DNA from: Thiobacillus sp. 65-29
Lineage (GTDB): Bacteria > Pseudomonadota > Gammaproteobacteria > Burkholderiales > Thiobacillaceae
Assembly (NCBI GenBank): GCA_001899775.1
Contig: MKWN01000054.1
Span: forward strand, 1-54,261
Direction: 5' to 3'
Length of the DNA: 54,261 nt
The notes under the pieces are model-generated. The model was not told the origin of the DNA. It worked only from the letters and a program-made list of their open reading frames with translations, and did no database searches. The translations under genes and the position numbers were made by a program. Shown here in pieces: positions 1 to 9,453 of the stretch. Numbering within the stretch: the first letter of the stretch is position 1; the number at the start of each line of letters is the position of its first letter.

Positions 1-57
1 CAACGGGTGCTGACCATTGCCTACTTCGATAAACTCGGCCTACCCCGACTCTCATGA
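1..57 (+). CDS. C-terminal tail of group II intron reverse transcriptase/maturase (partial)
   Basis: Frame 1 is open from the window edge and ends at TGA 55-57, giving the tail QRVLTIAYFDKLGLPRLS. An ending of the type AYFD.LGLPRL is, from memory, common at the extreme C-terminus of bacterial group II intron-encoded reverse transcriptase/maturases. The call is supported mainly by the RNA structure directly downstream, which looks like intron domains V and VI. Almost all of the protein (reverse transcriptase, maturase and any endonuclease domain) lies outside the window, so activity cannot be judged. Confidence 0.7.
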   Translation, partial: QRVLTIAYFDKLGLPRLS

Positions 58-147
58 CCTCAACTTCTCGAACCGTCCGGTGCGGACCCGCATGCCGGGT
101 GGTGTGGGAGGGGATCGGTCAGATAAACTGACCGCCCCTATCCCGAT
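1..147 (+). mobile_element. Group II intron, 3' end (domains V and VI)
   Basis: After the reverse transcriptase stop, bases 72-103 fold into a hairpin: 9 bp (72-80 with 95-103), a two-base bulge TG at 93-94, then 4 bp closed by a four-base loop. This is the layout of domain V. Bases 106-143 form a second hairpin: GGTCAG 117-122 pairs with CTGACC 128-133 and GGGG 110-113 with CCCC 135-138, leaving A140 unpaired. A140 sits 7 nt before the predicted 3' splice site after AT 146-147, where a domain VI branch-point A is expected. The intron ends about 95 bp before the ilvI start, so it sits in the leader or promoter region of the ilv operon. The intron class was not assigned. Confidence 0.78.
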
Positions 148-176
148 CGCCTGCAGCCCGGAACTGCGTGCTTTTC

Positions 177-206
177 TTGACCGCCACGGGGCAAAACGAT
201 TACCCT
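177..206 (+). promoter_or_regulatory. Possible sigma-70 promoter for the ilv operon
   Basis: TTGACC at 177-182 is a good -35 match. With an 18-bp spacer the -10 would be TACCCT (201-206), only a 3/6 match. It lies between the intron end and the ilvI start, so it would allow transcription independent of the intron. The poor -10 keeps confidence low. Confidence 0.3.
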
Positions 207-242
207 CACAGGTTCACCAACGAATTGATTTATTGCCAGTTT

Positions 243-1955
243 ATGGAAGCCACCGGCGCCGAGATCGTCGTACGTTGCCTGGCCGAGGAAGGGGTCGAAT
301 TCGTGTTCGGCTATCCCGGCGGGGCCGTGCTCAACATTTATGACGAGATCTTCAAGCAGAACAAGTTCAAGCACGTGCTGGTGCGTCATGAGCAGGCCGC
401 GGTGCACGCCGCCGACGCCTATGCCCGTTCGACCGGCCGTGTCGGCGTGGCGCTGGTGACCTCCGGGCCGGGCGTGACCAACGCGCTCACCGGCATCGCC
501 ACCGCCTACATGGATTCGATTCCCATCGTGGTCGTCACCGGCCAGGTGCCGACGCCGGCGATCGGCATGGATGCCTTCCAGGAAGTCGATACCGTCGGCA
601 TCACCCGCCCGTGCGTGAAGCACAACTTCCTCGTCAAGGATGTCAAGGACCTGGCATCGACGATGAAGAAGGCCTTCCATATTGCCGCCACCGGTCGCCC
701 CGGCCCGGTGGTGGTGGACGTGCCCAAGGACGTGACGGCGCACCGCACTGAATTCGCGTATCCGGCGACGATCGAGATGCGTTCCTACAACCCGGTGGTG
801 AAGGGCCATAGCGGCCAGTTGAAGCGCGCGGTGCAGATGCTGCTGGAAGCCAAACGGCCGATGATCTACACCGGCGGCGGCGTGATCCTCGGCAATGCGG
901 CCGAGCAGCTCGCCGAACTGACGCGCCTGCTCGGCTTCCCCTGCACCAGCACGCTGATGGGCCTGGGCGGCTATCCCGGTACCGACCGCCAGTTTCTCGG
1001 CATGCTCGGCATGCACGGCACCTACGAAGCCAACATGGCGATGCAGCACTGCGACGTGCTGCTCGCCATCGGCGCGCGCTTCGACGACCGCGTGATCGGC
1101 AACCCCGCGCATTTCGCGCGCGAGCAACGCCGCATCATCCACGTCGATGTCGATCCATCGTCGATCTCCAAGCGTGTCAGGGTCGATCTGCCCATTGTCG
1201 GCGACGTCGGCAATGTCCTTGCCGAGATGCTGTCGCTGCTCAGGCAGGCGAAGGAGCGACCCGATGCGACCGCGCTCAACGCGTGGTGGACGCAGATCGA
1301 GCTGTGGCGTTCCAGGAACTGCCTCAATTACAACCGCAACAGCACGATCATCAAGCCGCAATACGTGGTCGAGAAACTCTGGGAAGTGACTGGCGGCGAC
1401 GCCTTCGTCACCTCCGACGTCGGCCAGCACCAGATGTGGGCGGCGCAGTACTACAAGTTCGACAAGCCGCGACGCTGGATGAATTCCGGGGGGCTTGGCA
1501 CCATGGGCGTCGGCCTGCCCTATGCGATGGGTGTGCAGCTTGCGCATCCGGACGCGCAGGTGGCGTGCATCACCGGTGAGTCGAGCGTGCAGATGAACAT
1601 CCAGGAACTGTCCACCTGCAAGCAATACCGCATCCCGATCAAGGTGGTGACGCTCAACAACCGCTACATGGGCATGGTGCGGCAGTGGCAGGAGTTCTTT
1701 TACGGCAGCCGCTACGCGGAATCCTACATGGAATCGCTGCCTGATTTTGTCAGGCTGGCGGAAAGCTACGGCCATGTCGGCATGCGCATCGACAAACCCG
1801 AGGATGTCGAGGGCGCATTGAAGGAGGCGTTCTCGCCGGCATTGAAGGAGCGCCTGGTGTTCATGGATTTCCAGACCGACCAGACCGAGAACGTCTATCC
1901 CATGGTCGAGGGCGGCAAGGGCCTGTCCGAGATGATCCTGGCGGAGGAGCTATGA
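243..1955 (+). CDS. ilvI: Acetolactate synthase large (catalytic) subunit
   Basis: Thiamine-diphosphate enzyme joining two pyruvates to acetolactate (valine, leucine) or pyruvate with 2-oxobutyrate (isoleucine). The 570-residue product has the family length. FGYPGGAVLNIYD lies near residue 22, the catalytic glutamate is E50 in RHEQAAVHAADAYAR, and the C-terminal half carries QMNIQELSTCKQY and LNNRYMGMVRQWQ. The ATG at 243 was chosen because the protein then begins MEATGAEIVV as in relatives; the frame is open upstream to an ATG at 168, but those residues are not family-like. No clear Shine-Dalgarno is visible. The cofactor motif usually written GDG reads GES here. The gene overlaps ilvH by ATGA. 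Confidence 0.95.
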   Translation: MEATGAEIVVRCLAEEGVEFVFGYPGGAVLNIYDEIFKQNKFKHVLVRHEQAAVHAADAYARSTGRVGVALVTSGPGVTNALTGIATAYMDSIPIVVVTGQVPTPAIGMDAFQEVDTVGITRPCVKHNFLVKDVKDLASTMKKAFHIAATGRPGPVVVDVPKDVTAHRTEFAYPATIEMRSYNPVVKGHSGQLKRAVQMLLEAKRPMIYTGGGVILGNAAEQLAELTRLLGFPCTSTLMGLGGYPGTDRQFLGMLGMHGTYEANMAMQHCDVLLAIGARFDDRVIGNPAHFAREQRRIIHVDVDPSSISKRVRVDLPIVGDVGNVLAEMLSLLRQAKERPDATALNAWWTQIELWRSRNCLNYNRNSTIIKPQYVVEKLWEVTGGDAFVTSDVGQHQMWAAQYYKFDKPRRWMNSGGLGTMGVGLPYAMGVQLAHPDAQVACITGESSVQMNIQELSTCKQYRIPIKVVTLNNRYMGMVRQWQEFFYGSRYAESYMESLPDFVRLAESYGHVGMRIDKPEDVEGALKEAFSPALKERLVFMDFQTDQTENVYPMVEGGKGLSEMILAEEL

Positions 1956-2443
1956 GACGCATCATTTCGCTCCTCATGGAAAACGAGGCGGGCGCGCTGT
2001 CGCGTGTCGCCGGGCTGTTTTCCGCACGCGGCTACAACATTGAATCGCTCACCGTGGCGCCCACCGAGGACGCCACGCTGTCGCGCATGACCATCGTCAC
2101 CACCGGCTCGGACGAAATTCTCGAGCAGATCACCAAGCAGCTGAACAAGCTGGTCGACGTCATCAAGGTGATGGACCTCACCGAGGGCCGCCACATCGAG
2201 CGCGAGCTGATGCTGGTCAAGGTGAAGGCGGTGGGCAGCGGACGCGAAGAGATGAAACGCACCGCCGACATCTTTCGCGGCCGCATCATCGACGTCACCG
2301 ACGCCACCTACACCATCGAACTCACCGGCACCGGATCCAAGCTCGATGCTTTTCTCGAGGCGATCGATCCGGCCGTCATCATCGAAACCGTGCGCACGGG
2401 CGCATCCGGCATCGGGCGCGGCGAGCGCAGCCTCAAGCTCTGA
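1952..2443 (+). CDS. ilvH: Acetolactate synthase small (regulatory) subunit
   Basis: Regulatory partner of IlvI that activates the catalytic subunit and normally carries valine feedback inhibition. The 163-residue product has an N-terminal ACT domain starting RRIISLLMENEAGALSRV and the conserved GLFSARGYNIESL, plus the family C-terminal domain ending near RTGASGIGRGERSLKL. Length matches the family (about 160). The start overlaps the ilvI stop by 4 bases (ATGA) behind a strong GGAGGAG ribosome site inside the end of ilvI, which indicates translational coupling and balanced subunit synthesis. Confidence 0.95.
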   Translation: MRRIISLLMENEAGALSRVAGLFSARGYNIESLTVAPTEDATLSRMTIVTTGSDEILEQITKQLNKLVDVIKVMDLTEGRHIERELMLVKVKAVGSGREEMKRTADIFRGRIIDVTDATYTIELTGTGSKLDAFLEAIDPAVIIETVRTGASGIGRGERSLKL

Positions 2444-2457
2444 TTTTTCATTTTTGA

Positions 2458-3492
<1,035 letters not shown>

Positions 3493-3501
3493 TAAGGGAT
3501 C

Positions 3502-3590
3502 AGGGGTCGGGATTCAGGGGTCAGGGGGCTTGTGCGGCTGCGCCGCGCCTCTCGTGTTCTCTGAATCCTGACCCCTGAATCCCGACCCCT
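3502..3590. repeat. Perfect 24-bp inverted repeat abutting the psd start codon
   Basis: Bases 3502-3525 and 3567-3590 are exact reverse complements (24 of 24), separated by 41 bp. The unit is built from iterated GGGTCGGGATTCAG/GGGGTCAG-like steps. The right arm ends at 3590 and the ATG of psd is 3591-3593, so the arm takes the place of any Shine-Dalgarno sequence. In RNA the pair would form a long stem between ilvC and psd. Confidence 0.9.
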
Positions 3591-4220
3591 ATGGACAAAC
3601 AACCTCTCATCGCCCGCGAAGGCTGGCTCGTTCTCATTGCCGCATTCGCGGCTGCGCTCGTCGCGACCTGGATGGTCGGCTGGTGGTCGACGCCGTTCTG
3701 GATCTGGGCGGTGTTCGCCCTGCAGTTCTTCCGCGACCCGGTGCGGGTACCGCCGACCGACGCTGACGCGGTGATCGCGCCCGCCGATGGTCGCATCGTC
3801 GCCGTGGAAAAGGTCGCCGATCCCTACCTGGAACGCGATGCGCTGAAAATCAGCGTGTTCATGAACGTGTTCAACGTGCATTCGAACAAGAGCCCGGTCG
3901 ACGGCGAGGTGAAGGGACGCTGGTACAGCCCGGGCAGTTTCGTCAACGCCGACCTCGACAAGGCGTCCACCGAGAACGAGCGCAACGCGATCTGGATCCA
4001 CAGCGCGCGCGGCGATGTGACTTGCGTGCAGATCGCCGGCCTGATCGCGCGTCGCATCCTCTGTTATGTCGCCACCGGCGACAAACTGGTGCGCGGGCAG
4101 CGCTACGGCTTCATCCGCTTTGGCTCGCGGGTCGACGTGTATCTGCCGACCACGACGCGTGCCGAAGTCTCGATTGGCCAGAAAGTCACAGGCGGGCGTA
4201 CCATACTGGCTCGCTGGTAA
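3591..4220 (+). CDS. psd: Phosphatidylserine decarboxylase (short, Psd-related type)
   Basis: Membrane enzyme converting phosphatidylserine to phosphatidylethanolamine with a pyruvoyl cofactor made by self-cleavage. The 209-residue size matches the short proteobacterial type. Hydrophobic segments lie in roughly the first 45 residues, followed by [15 protein letters not shown] and [16 protein letters not shown]. The self-cleavage site is the GS in [11 protein letters not shown] near the C-terminus, so alpha and beta chains would form there. The ATG directly follows a 24-bp repeat arm and no ribosome site is visible. The next gene, pssA, makes its substrate. Confidence 0.93.
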   Translation: MDKQPLIAREGWLVLIAAFAAALVATWMVGWWSTPFWIWAVFALQFFRDPVRVPPTDADAVIAPADGRIVAVEKVADPYLERDALKISVFMNVFNVHSNKSPVDGEVKGRWYSPGSFVNADLDKASTENERNAIWIHSARGDVTCVQIAGLIARRILCYVATGDKLVRGQRYGFIRFGSRVDVYLPTTTRAEVSIGQKVTGGRTILARW

Positions 4221-4234
4221 CCCGAGCCCGGCCC

Positions 4235-5011
4235 ATGCCTGATTTCATCGACCGCAAGAGCAACCGGCAACGGTTGCGGATGCGCGACCGCGGCATCTAC
4301 CTGCTGCCCAACCTGTTCACCACCGGTGCGCTGTTCGCCGGCTTCTACGCCGTCGTGCAGGCGATGAACGGACGCTTCGAGCACGCCGCGGTGGCGATCT
4401 TCATCGCCATGGTGCTCGACGGCCTGGACGGTCGCGTCGCGCGCCTGACGCACACGCAGAGCGCGTTCGGTGCGGAATACGACAGTCTCTCCGACATGGT
4501 CTCATTCGGCGTCGCCCCGGCGCTGGTGATCTACGAGTTCGCCCTGCAGGGCCTCGGCAAGTTCGGCTGGATCGCCGCCTTCGTCTACTGTGCCGGCGCG
4601 GCGCTGCGGCTGGCGCGCTTCAACACCCAGCTCGATGCCGTCACCGACAAGCGCTTTTTCCAGGGGCTGCCCAGCCCGTCGGCCGCCGCGCTCGTCGCCG
4701 GTTTCGTCTGGGTCATGGTCGAATACGGAATTGCCGGCAGCGACGTGCGAGGGCTTGCAGCCGCCATCGCCCTGTTCGGGGGGCTGACCATGGTCAGCAA
4801 CTTCCGCTTCTACAGCGGCAAGGAAATCAACCTGCGGAAGAGCGTACCCTTCTTCGTCATCCTGCTGGTGGTGCTCGCCTTCATTCTCATCTCCACCAGT
4901 CCGCCCGAAGTGCTGTTCGGCGGTTTCGTTCTGTACGGGCTGTCCGGGTATGCGGATGCCCTGTGGCGCGTGACGCGCCGCGGCAGGTCAGCCAAACCGA
5001 CGGCCGGATAA
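4235..5011 (+). CDS. pssA: CDP-diacylglycerol-serine O-phosphatidyltransferase
   Basis: Integral membrane enzyme making phosphatidylserine from CDP-diacylglycerol and serine, feeding Psd encoded just upstream. The CDP-alcohol phosphatidyltransferase signature DG(x)2AR(x)8G(x)3D(x)3D is seen as DGLDGRVAR followed by FGAEYDSLSD. Multiple hydrophobic helices follow, giving 258 residues. The ATG at 4235 gives MPDFIDRKSNRQRLRMRDRG, the usual start of this subfamily; the frame is open further upstream without family similarity. It begins 14 bp after psd. In many relatives leuA follows, but here a repeat element and an unrelated minus-strand operon follow instead. Confidence 0.93.
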   Translation: MPDFIDRKSNRQRLRMRDRGIYLLPNLFTTGALFAGFYAVVQAMNGRFEHAAVAIFIAMVLDGLDGRVARLTHTQSAFGAEYDSLSDMVSFGVAPALVIYEFALQGLGKFGWIAAFVYCAGAALRLARFNTQLDAVTDKRFFQGLPSPSAAALVAGFVWVMVEYGIAGSDVRGLAAAIALFGGLTMVSNFRFYSGKEINLRKSVPFFVILLVVLAFILISTSPPEVLFGGFVLYGLSGYADALWRVTRRGRSAKPTAG

Positions 5012-5255
5012 CTCAGCCTAAAAACCGCAGTTGGACGCATCCGATGGTGCGTTGGATCGCGTGCCTGCCGCGAAGCAACGACGCCGCAGGCCGGGGCCTG
5101 CAAGGAGGCGCGCCAAAGGCAGGTGCGTGAGCCGGCGTGCCAGCGGGTGCGTAGCGGACTCACCTGACAGGTGAAGGCAAACGGAGGCGCACTTTTCAGT
5201 ATTCATGCGGCGTTGGTGAACGTATCAAGCGGTCAACTGCGGTTTTTAGGCTCAG
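5012..5255. repeat. Intergenic element bounded by 22-bp inverted repeats
   Basis: Bases 5012-5033 and 5234-5255 are reverse complements with one mismatch (core GCCTAAAAACCGCAGTTG). They enclose about 200 bp that starts right after the pssA stop and ends 23 bp before the RND gene stop. The interior contains smaller dyads, for example CACCTGACAGGTG near 5160, and no convincing gene. A related end sequence occurs at 41772-41840 in reverse orientation, so it is a dispersed family, possibly a non-autonomous (MITE-like) element or a bidirectional terminator cassette. Confidence 0.7.
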
Positions 5256-5278
5256 TTCTTCCATGCGTGAGCGCCGGG

Positions 5279-8200
5279 TCAGGCGGCTCGCGCGGCGTTC
5301 CTGCCGATGCGGAACCACAGGGCATACAGCGCCGGGACGAACAACAGGGTGATGAGCGTGCCGATGGCGATGCCGCCGATGAGGACGTAGGCCAGCGGGC
5401 CCCAGAAGCCGTCGAGGGTGAGCGGCACGAAGGCGAAAATGGCAGCGAGCGCGGTAAGCACGACGGGGCGCGCGCGCCGCACGGCGGCCTCGACGACCGC
5501 CGCGGCGGCCGGCATGCCTTCGTTGAAGTTGTCGGATACCTGCTGGGTCAGGATGAGGGTGTTGCGCATGAGGATGCCGGCCAGGCCGATGAGGCCCAGC
5601 AGCGCGACGAAGCCGAACGGCTGGCGGAACAGCAGCAGTGCGGCGACGGCACCGATGATGCCCAGCGGCGCGGTGGCGACCACGACGAAGCTGCCGCTGA
5701 ACGAGCGCATCTGCAGCATGACAAAAATCAGAGTCAGCGCCAGCATCACCGGCATCAGGCGGTTGATCGACGCATCCGCCTTGCCCGATTGTTCGACCGA
5801 TCCGCCGATGTCGATGCGGTAGTCGGGCGGCAGCGAGGCACGCAGTTTCGCAAGCCTGGCCCACACCGCGGCGCTGACGTCGTTGGGCTGGGCGCCGTGG
5901 ATGTCGGCGTGGACGGCGACGAAGGGCTCGCGGTTGTAGCGACGGATGACGGGATCTTCGAAGCCGACTTGCAGGGTTCCGAGCTGAGCGAGCGGCACCG
6001 TGCGTCCGTCGAGCGTGCGCAATTCGATCGCCTGTGGGCGGCCGGTATCGACCGCACCGCCGCGTGCGTGCACCTCGACGCTGCGCAAACCCTGGCGCAC
6101 GGTGGTGACGGCGGTGCCGTCGAGCTGGAACTGCAACTGCCGCGCGACTTCGTTCGGGGTGAGACCGACCAGACGCAGGCGCTCGGGGTCGGTCGTCAGA
6201 CGCAGCACCGGTACGCGCTCGTCCCATTCCAGATGCGCGTCGCGGATGTGCGGGTTCGCGCTCATCACGTCACGCACCGCATGACCGATGCGGCGCAGTT
6301 CGACGAGGTCGGGGCCGATGACGCGGAAGCTCACCGGCCAGATCACCGGCGGACCATAGAACAGCCGCGTGACGCGCACACGCGCCTCGGGGAAATCGCC
6401 GTCGGCGATGTGCTGCTCCAGCGTCGCCATGACGCGATCGCGCGCGGCGACGTCCTGCGTGACCGCGATGATTTTCGCAAAGGCCGGGTCGGGCTGTTCC
6501 GGGTTCGCGGAAATGAAGAAGCGTGGTGCACCCGCTCCGATGTAGGCCGACAGGGTGCGCACCTCCGGCATGCTCGCAAGGATCGCTTCGAGCTTGCGCG
6601 TGGTCGCGTCGGTGGCCGCGATGGCGCTGCCCTGCGGCAGGTAGACGCTCACCAGCACTTCGGTGCGGTCGGAGCCGGGGAAGAACTGCTTTTCCACCGG
6701 GCCGGCCATGCCGGCGATGGCGAGTGCCAGGAGCCCCAGCGTGCCCGCCACGACGGTCTTGCGGTGCGTGACGCACCACTCGATCAGCGCGCGCAGGCGC
6801 CGGTATACCGGGGTCTGGTACAGACTGGCATCGGTGTGGGTCCCTTTTTTGAAATCGGGAAGAAGCTTGATGCCGAGATAGGGGGTGAAGGTGACCGCGA
6901 CCAGCCACGATACCAGGAGCGCGATACCCAGCACCCAGAAGATATTGCCGGCGTATTCGCCGACGCCGGATTGCGCGAAGCCGATCGGCACGAAGCCCGC
7001 CACCGTGACCAGAGTGCCGAACAGCATCGGCGCGGCGGTCACGTTCCAGGCGTGCGAGGCCGCACGCACGCGGTCCCAGCCTTCCTCCATTTTCACGATC
7101 ATCATCTCGATGGCGATGATGGCGTCGTCGACCAGGAGGCCCAGCGCGATGATGAGCGCCCCCAATGTGATGCGGTCGAGGTTGATGCCGCGCAGCTTCA
7201 TCACCAGGAAGGTGAGGCCGATCGTCACCGGGATGGCGATGCCCACCACCAACCCGGCACGCAGGCCGATGGCGAGTACGCTGACGCCGATGACGACAGC
7301 GACGGCGACGAGGAACTTGAGCTGGAACAGGTTCACTGCGCCCGAGATGGCCTCCGCCTGGTTGGTGAGTGGGGTGAGCGTGATACCCAGTGGCAGGTGC
7401 GCGCGCTCCGATGCGAAGAACGCGTCGAGACGTTCGCCGAGGTGTAGACCGTTTTCACCTTGTCGCATCACCACACCGAGCAGGATCGCGTCCTCGCCGC
7501 GCGCGCGTACCAGATAGGTCGGCGGTGTCTCATAGCCGCGCCGCACCGTTGCGATGTCCGACAGGCGCAGCAGGCGGTCGCCGATGCGCAGCGGCACGGC
7601 GGCGAGCGCCGCCGGGTCGGCGAGATCGGCGTCCAGGCGCAGGTATACGCGCGGGCCGGCGGTCTCGATGCGGCCTGCGGGCAGCAGGCGGTTGTGCGCA
7701 TCGATCGCATCGAATACCGCCTGCGGTGAAAGGTTCAGGCTGTGCAGTCTCGCCATGTCGAAATCGACGAACACGCGCTCGCTGCGTTCGCCCAGCAGCA
7801 GCGCCTTGTGCACGCCTTCGACGAGCTGCAGGCGGTTGCGCACCGATTCGGCCTCGCGCACCAGATCACGCATCGGCATGCCTGGGGCGCTCAGCGCGAT
7901 GAGACTGAAATACACGTCGGAAAAATCGTCGTTGACGAGCGGTCCGATGACGCCGGGCGGCAGTCTGGGCGCCTCGTCCTGCATGCGCTTGCGTACTTCG
8001 TAAAAGAGGTCGGGAATGATGCGGTTGGGGGCGTAGTCGTGGAATTCGATCTGCAGGTCGGCACGACCCGGACGCACCACGGTTTCGATGCGATACAGAT
8101 AGTCGATCTCCTGGATGCGTTTTTCCAGCCGGTCCACCACCTGCTGCTGAAGCGTGTCCGGCGTTGCGCCGGGCCAGATCACCGATACCGCAACGATGCG

Positions 8201-8335
8201 CACGGTGAAGGCGGGATCCTCGGCACGGCCGAGCGAGAGGAAGGCGTAGATGCCGGCGACAATCGAGAGCAGCAGGAAGAACAGCGTGGTCGAACGCTCG
8301 CGTACCGCGAGTGCCGACAGGTTGGGAAAACTCAT
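5279..8335 (-). CDS. RND efflux permease (AcrB/HAE1 family)
   Basis: Inner-membrane proton-driven exporter that works as a trimer with a periplasmic adaptor and an outer-membrane channel. The 1018-residue length is the family norm. An N-terminal transmembrane helix (about residues 15-35) precedes a large periplasmic loop; the proton-relay aspartates are D403-D404 in LGLLVDDAIIAIE, and the second half repeats the fold (QMRSFSGSFVVV, ALLGLIGLAGI). The ATG at 8335 was chosen over upstream in-frame starts because it overlaps the adaptor stop by ATGA and gives MSFPNLSALAVRERSTT. Substrate cannot be told from sequence. No outer-membrane factor is in this operon; the divergent NodT-type gene could serve. 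Confidence 0.93.
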   Translation of the reverse strand: MSFPNLSALAVRERSTTLFFLLLSIVAGIYAFLSLGRAEDPAFTVRIVAVSVIWPGATPDTLQQQVVDRLEKRIQEIDYLYRIETVVRPGRADLQIEFHDYAPNRIIPDLFYEVRKRMQDEAPRLPPGVIGPLVNDDFSDVYFSLIALSAPGMPMRDLVREAESVRNRLQLVEGVHKALLLGERSERVFVDFDMARLHSLNLSPQAVFDAIDAHNRLLPAGRIETAGPRVYLRLDADLADPAALAAVPLRIGDRLLRLSDIATVRRGYETPPTYLVRARGEDAILLGVVMRQGENGLHLGERLDAFFASERAHLPLGITLTPLTNQAEAISGAVNLFQLKFLVAVAVVIGVSVLAIGLRAGLVVGIAIPVTIGLTFLVMKLRGINLDRITLGALIIALGLLVDDAIIAIEMMIVKMEEGWDRVRAASHAWNVTAAPMLFGTLVTVAGFVPIGFAQSGVGEYAGNIFWVLGIALLVSWLVAVTFTPYLGIKLLPDFKKGTHTDASLYQTPVYRRLRALIEWCVTHRKTVVAGTLGLLALAIAGMAGPVEKQFFPGSDRTEVLVSVYLPQGSAIAATDATTRKLEAILASMPEVRTLSAYIGAGAPRFFISANPEQPDPAFAKIIAVTQDVAARDRVMATLEQHIADGDFPEARVRVTRLFYGPPVIWPVSFRVIGPDLVELRRIGHAVRDVMSANPHIRDAHLEWDERVPVLRLTTDPERLRLVGLTPNEVARQLQFQLDGTAVTTVRQGLRSVEVHARGGAVDTGRPQAIELRTLDGRTVPLAQLGTLQVGFEDPVIRRYNREPFVAVHADIHGAQPNDVSAAVWARLAKLRASLPPDYRIDIGGSVEQSGKADASINRLMPVMLALTLIFVMLQMRSFSGSFVVVATAPLGIIGAVAALLLFRQPFGFVALLGLIGLAGILMRNTLILTQQVSDNFNEGMPAAAAVVEAAVRRARPVVLTALAAIFAFVPLTLDGFWGPLAYVLIGGIAIGTLITLLFVPALYALWFRIGRNAARAA

Positions 8336-9384
8336 GGGTGGCGCTCCCGCACCGCCATGCCGGGTTTCAGCAGATGGGTGCCCAGTGCGACGACGCGGCT
8401 GCCCGGTGCGAGTTTGGCGCGGATATGCGCGGTTTCGGCGTCCAGTGCGACCACTTCGACGGGTATTGGCTGCGCGATGCCGTTGACGACTTGCCACACG
8501 CGGGCACCTTCCGCGCGTTCGTCGAGCGCGCCGAGGGGCACCGCCAGTCCACCGCCGCCGGCTGCGGTGGCGAAGCGCACACGCACGACGCTGCCGAGCG
8601 CCAGCGCGCCGGCCGCCGCATCGTGCTCGACGCGATACCGGCTGCGCCAGGTCCGGCTTTCCGGATCGGCCGCGCCGGCGGTTTCGCGCAGCGTCAGCGC
8701 CAGCGGCGGGCCATCGGGAGGTAGAGCCTCGCCGCTGCGCGGCGGTGTCACGCTGTCGGGAAAGAACACCTCGATTTCGCGCGCGCCGTCGTGTGCGATC
8801 ACGGCGACCGGCTGACCCGCGGCGACCACCTGGCCGGGTTCGCCACTGACGCTCACCGCGACGCCGCTGGCGGCCGCGGTGAGCGCGGCGTAGCCGCGTG
8901 CGTGACGCGCCTGCTGCAGGTGGGCGCGGGCGGCATCCAGACGCGCCTGGGTTTCGCGCACGACGAGTTCGGCGCGGTCGAGTGCCTGGCGGCTGACGAA
9001 GGCCTGCTCCTGCAGGGCGCGGTTGCGCGTGGCGTCGGCTTGCGCGAGGCGCAAGGCCGACAGGGCGGCGGCATGCTCGGCCTCGGCCGCCTGCACTGCC
9101 TGTTCGAGGTCGCGTGGGTCGAGGCGGAACAGCGCCGCACCGCGGACCACACGTTGACCCGCGTCGACATGGCGCGTGGCGATGCGTCCACCCACCTGGA
9201 ACGCCACCGGGGTTTCGTGCCGTGCATGCACCGTGCCGGTGAGCTCCAGTTCGGTCGCACCATTGGCGCGCACCGGAGCAGTCAGCACCCAGGGCGGCGC
9301 GCTCTTCGCAGGCGGTGCCGTTTCACCCCCGCAGGCAGAAAGCATGAACAACACGAGCGTGGCAAGTGCGAGAGATCTGGACAT
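8332..9384 (-). CDS. RND periplasmic adaptor (membrane fusion lipoprotein)
   Basis: Adaptor linking the RND pump to an outer-membrane channel. It starts with a lipoprotein signal ending in LSAC (lipidated C18), followed by the beta-barrel/lipoyl region (ELELTGTVHARHETPVAFQVGGRI), an alpha-hairpin rich in Ala, Gln and Arg, and the returning lipoyl half (AAASGVAVSVSGEPGQVVAAGQPVAVI). Its 350 residues are typical. It lies 69 bp downstream of marR and overlaps the pump gene by ATGA, so all three form one operon. Confidence 0.92.
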   Translation of the reverse strand: MSRSLALATLVLFMLSACGGETAPPAKSAPPWVLTAPVRANGATELELTGTVHARHETPVAFQVGGRIATRHVDAGQRVVRGAALFRLDPRDLEQAVQAAEAEHAAALSALRLAQADATRNRALQEQAFVSRQALDRAELVVRETQARLDAARAHLQQARHARGYAALTAAASGVAVSVSGEPGQVVAAGQPVAVIAHDGAREIEVFFPDSVTPPRSGEALPPDGPPLALTLRETAGAADPESRTWRSRYRVEHDAAAGALALGSVVRVRFATAAGGGGLAVPLGALDERAEGARVWQVVNGIAQPIPVEVVALDAETAHIRAKLAPGSRVVALGTHLLKPGMAVRERHP

Positions 9385-9453
9385 GGGTTTCTCGTGCGAG
9401 GTCGAGGTGTTTGGTCTTGGTGTTTCGCCTGTGCAGTGTAACCTGACGGCAGC

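Noticed and set aside
17-343. 108-codon plus-strand frame across the intron end
   Set aside because: It runs through domains V and VI of the intron and into ilvI in another frame; no protein family character.
138-1775. 545-codon minus-strand frame opposite ilvI
   Set aside because: His/Asp/Arg-rich antisense shadow; ilvI is complete on the plus strand.
5018-5206. 62-codon minus-strand frame between pssA and the RND gene
   Set aside because: It lies wholly inside the inverted-repeat element and its end is encoded by the repeat arm.
5171-7447. 758-codon plus-strand frame opposite the RND pump gene
   Set aside because: Antisense shadow caused by high GC; low-complexity Arg/Asp/His-rich product, while the minus strand encodes a complete RND protein.
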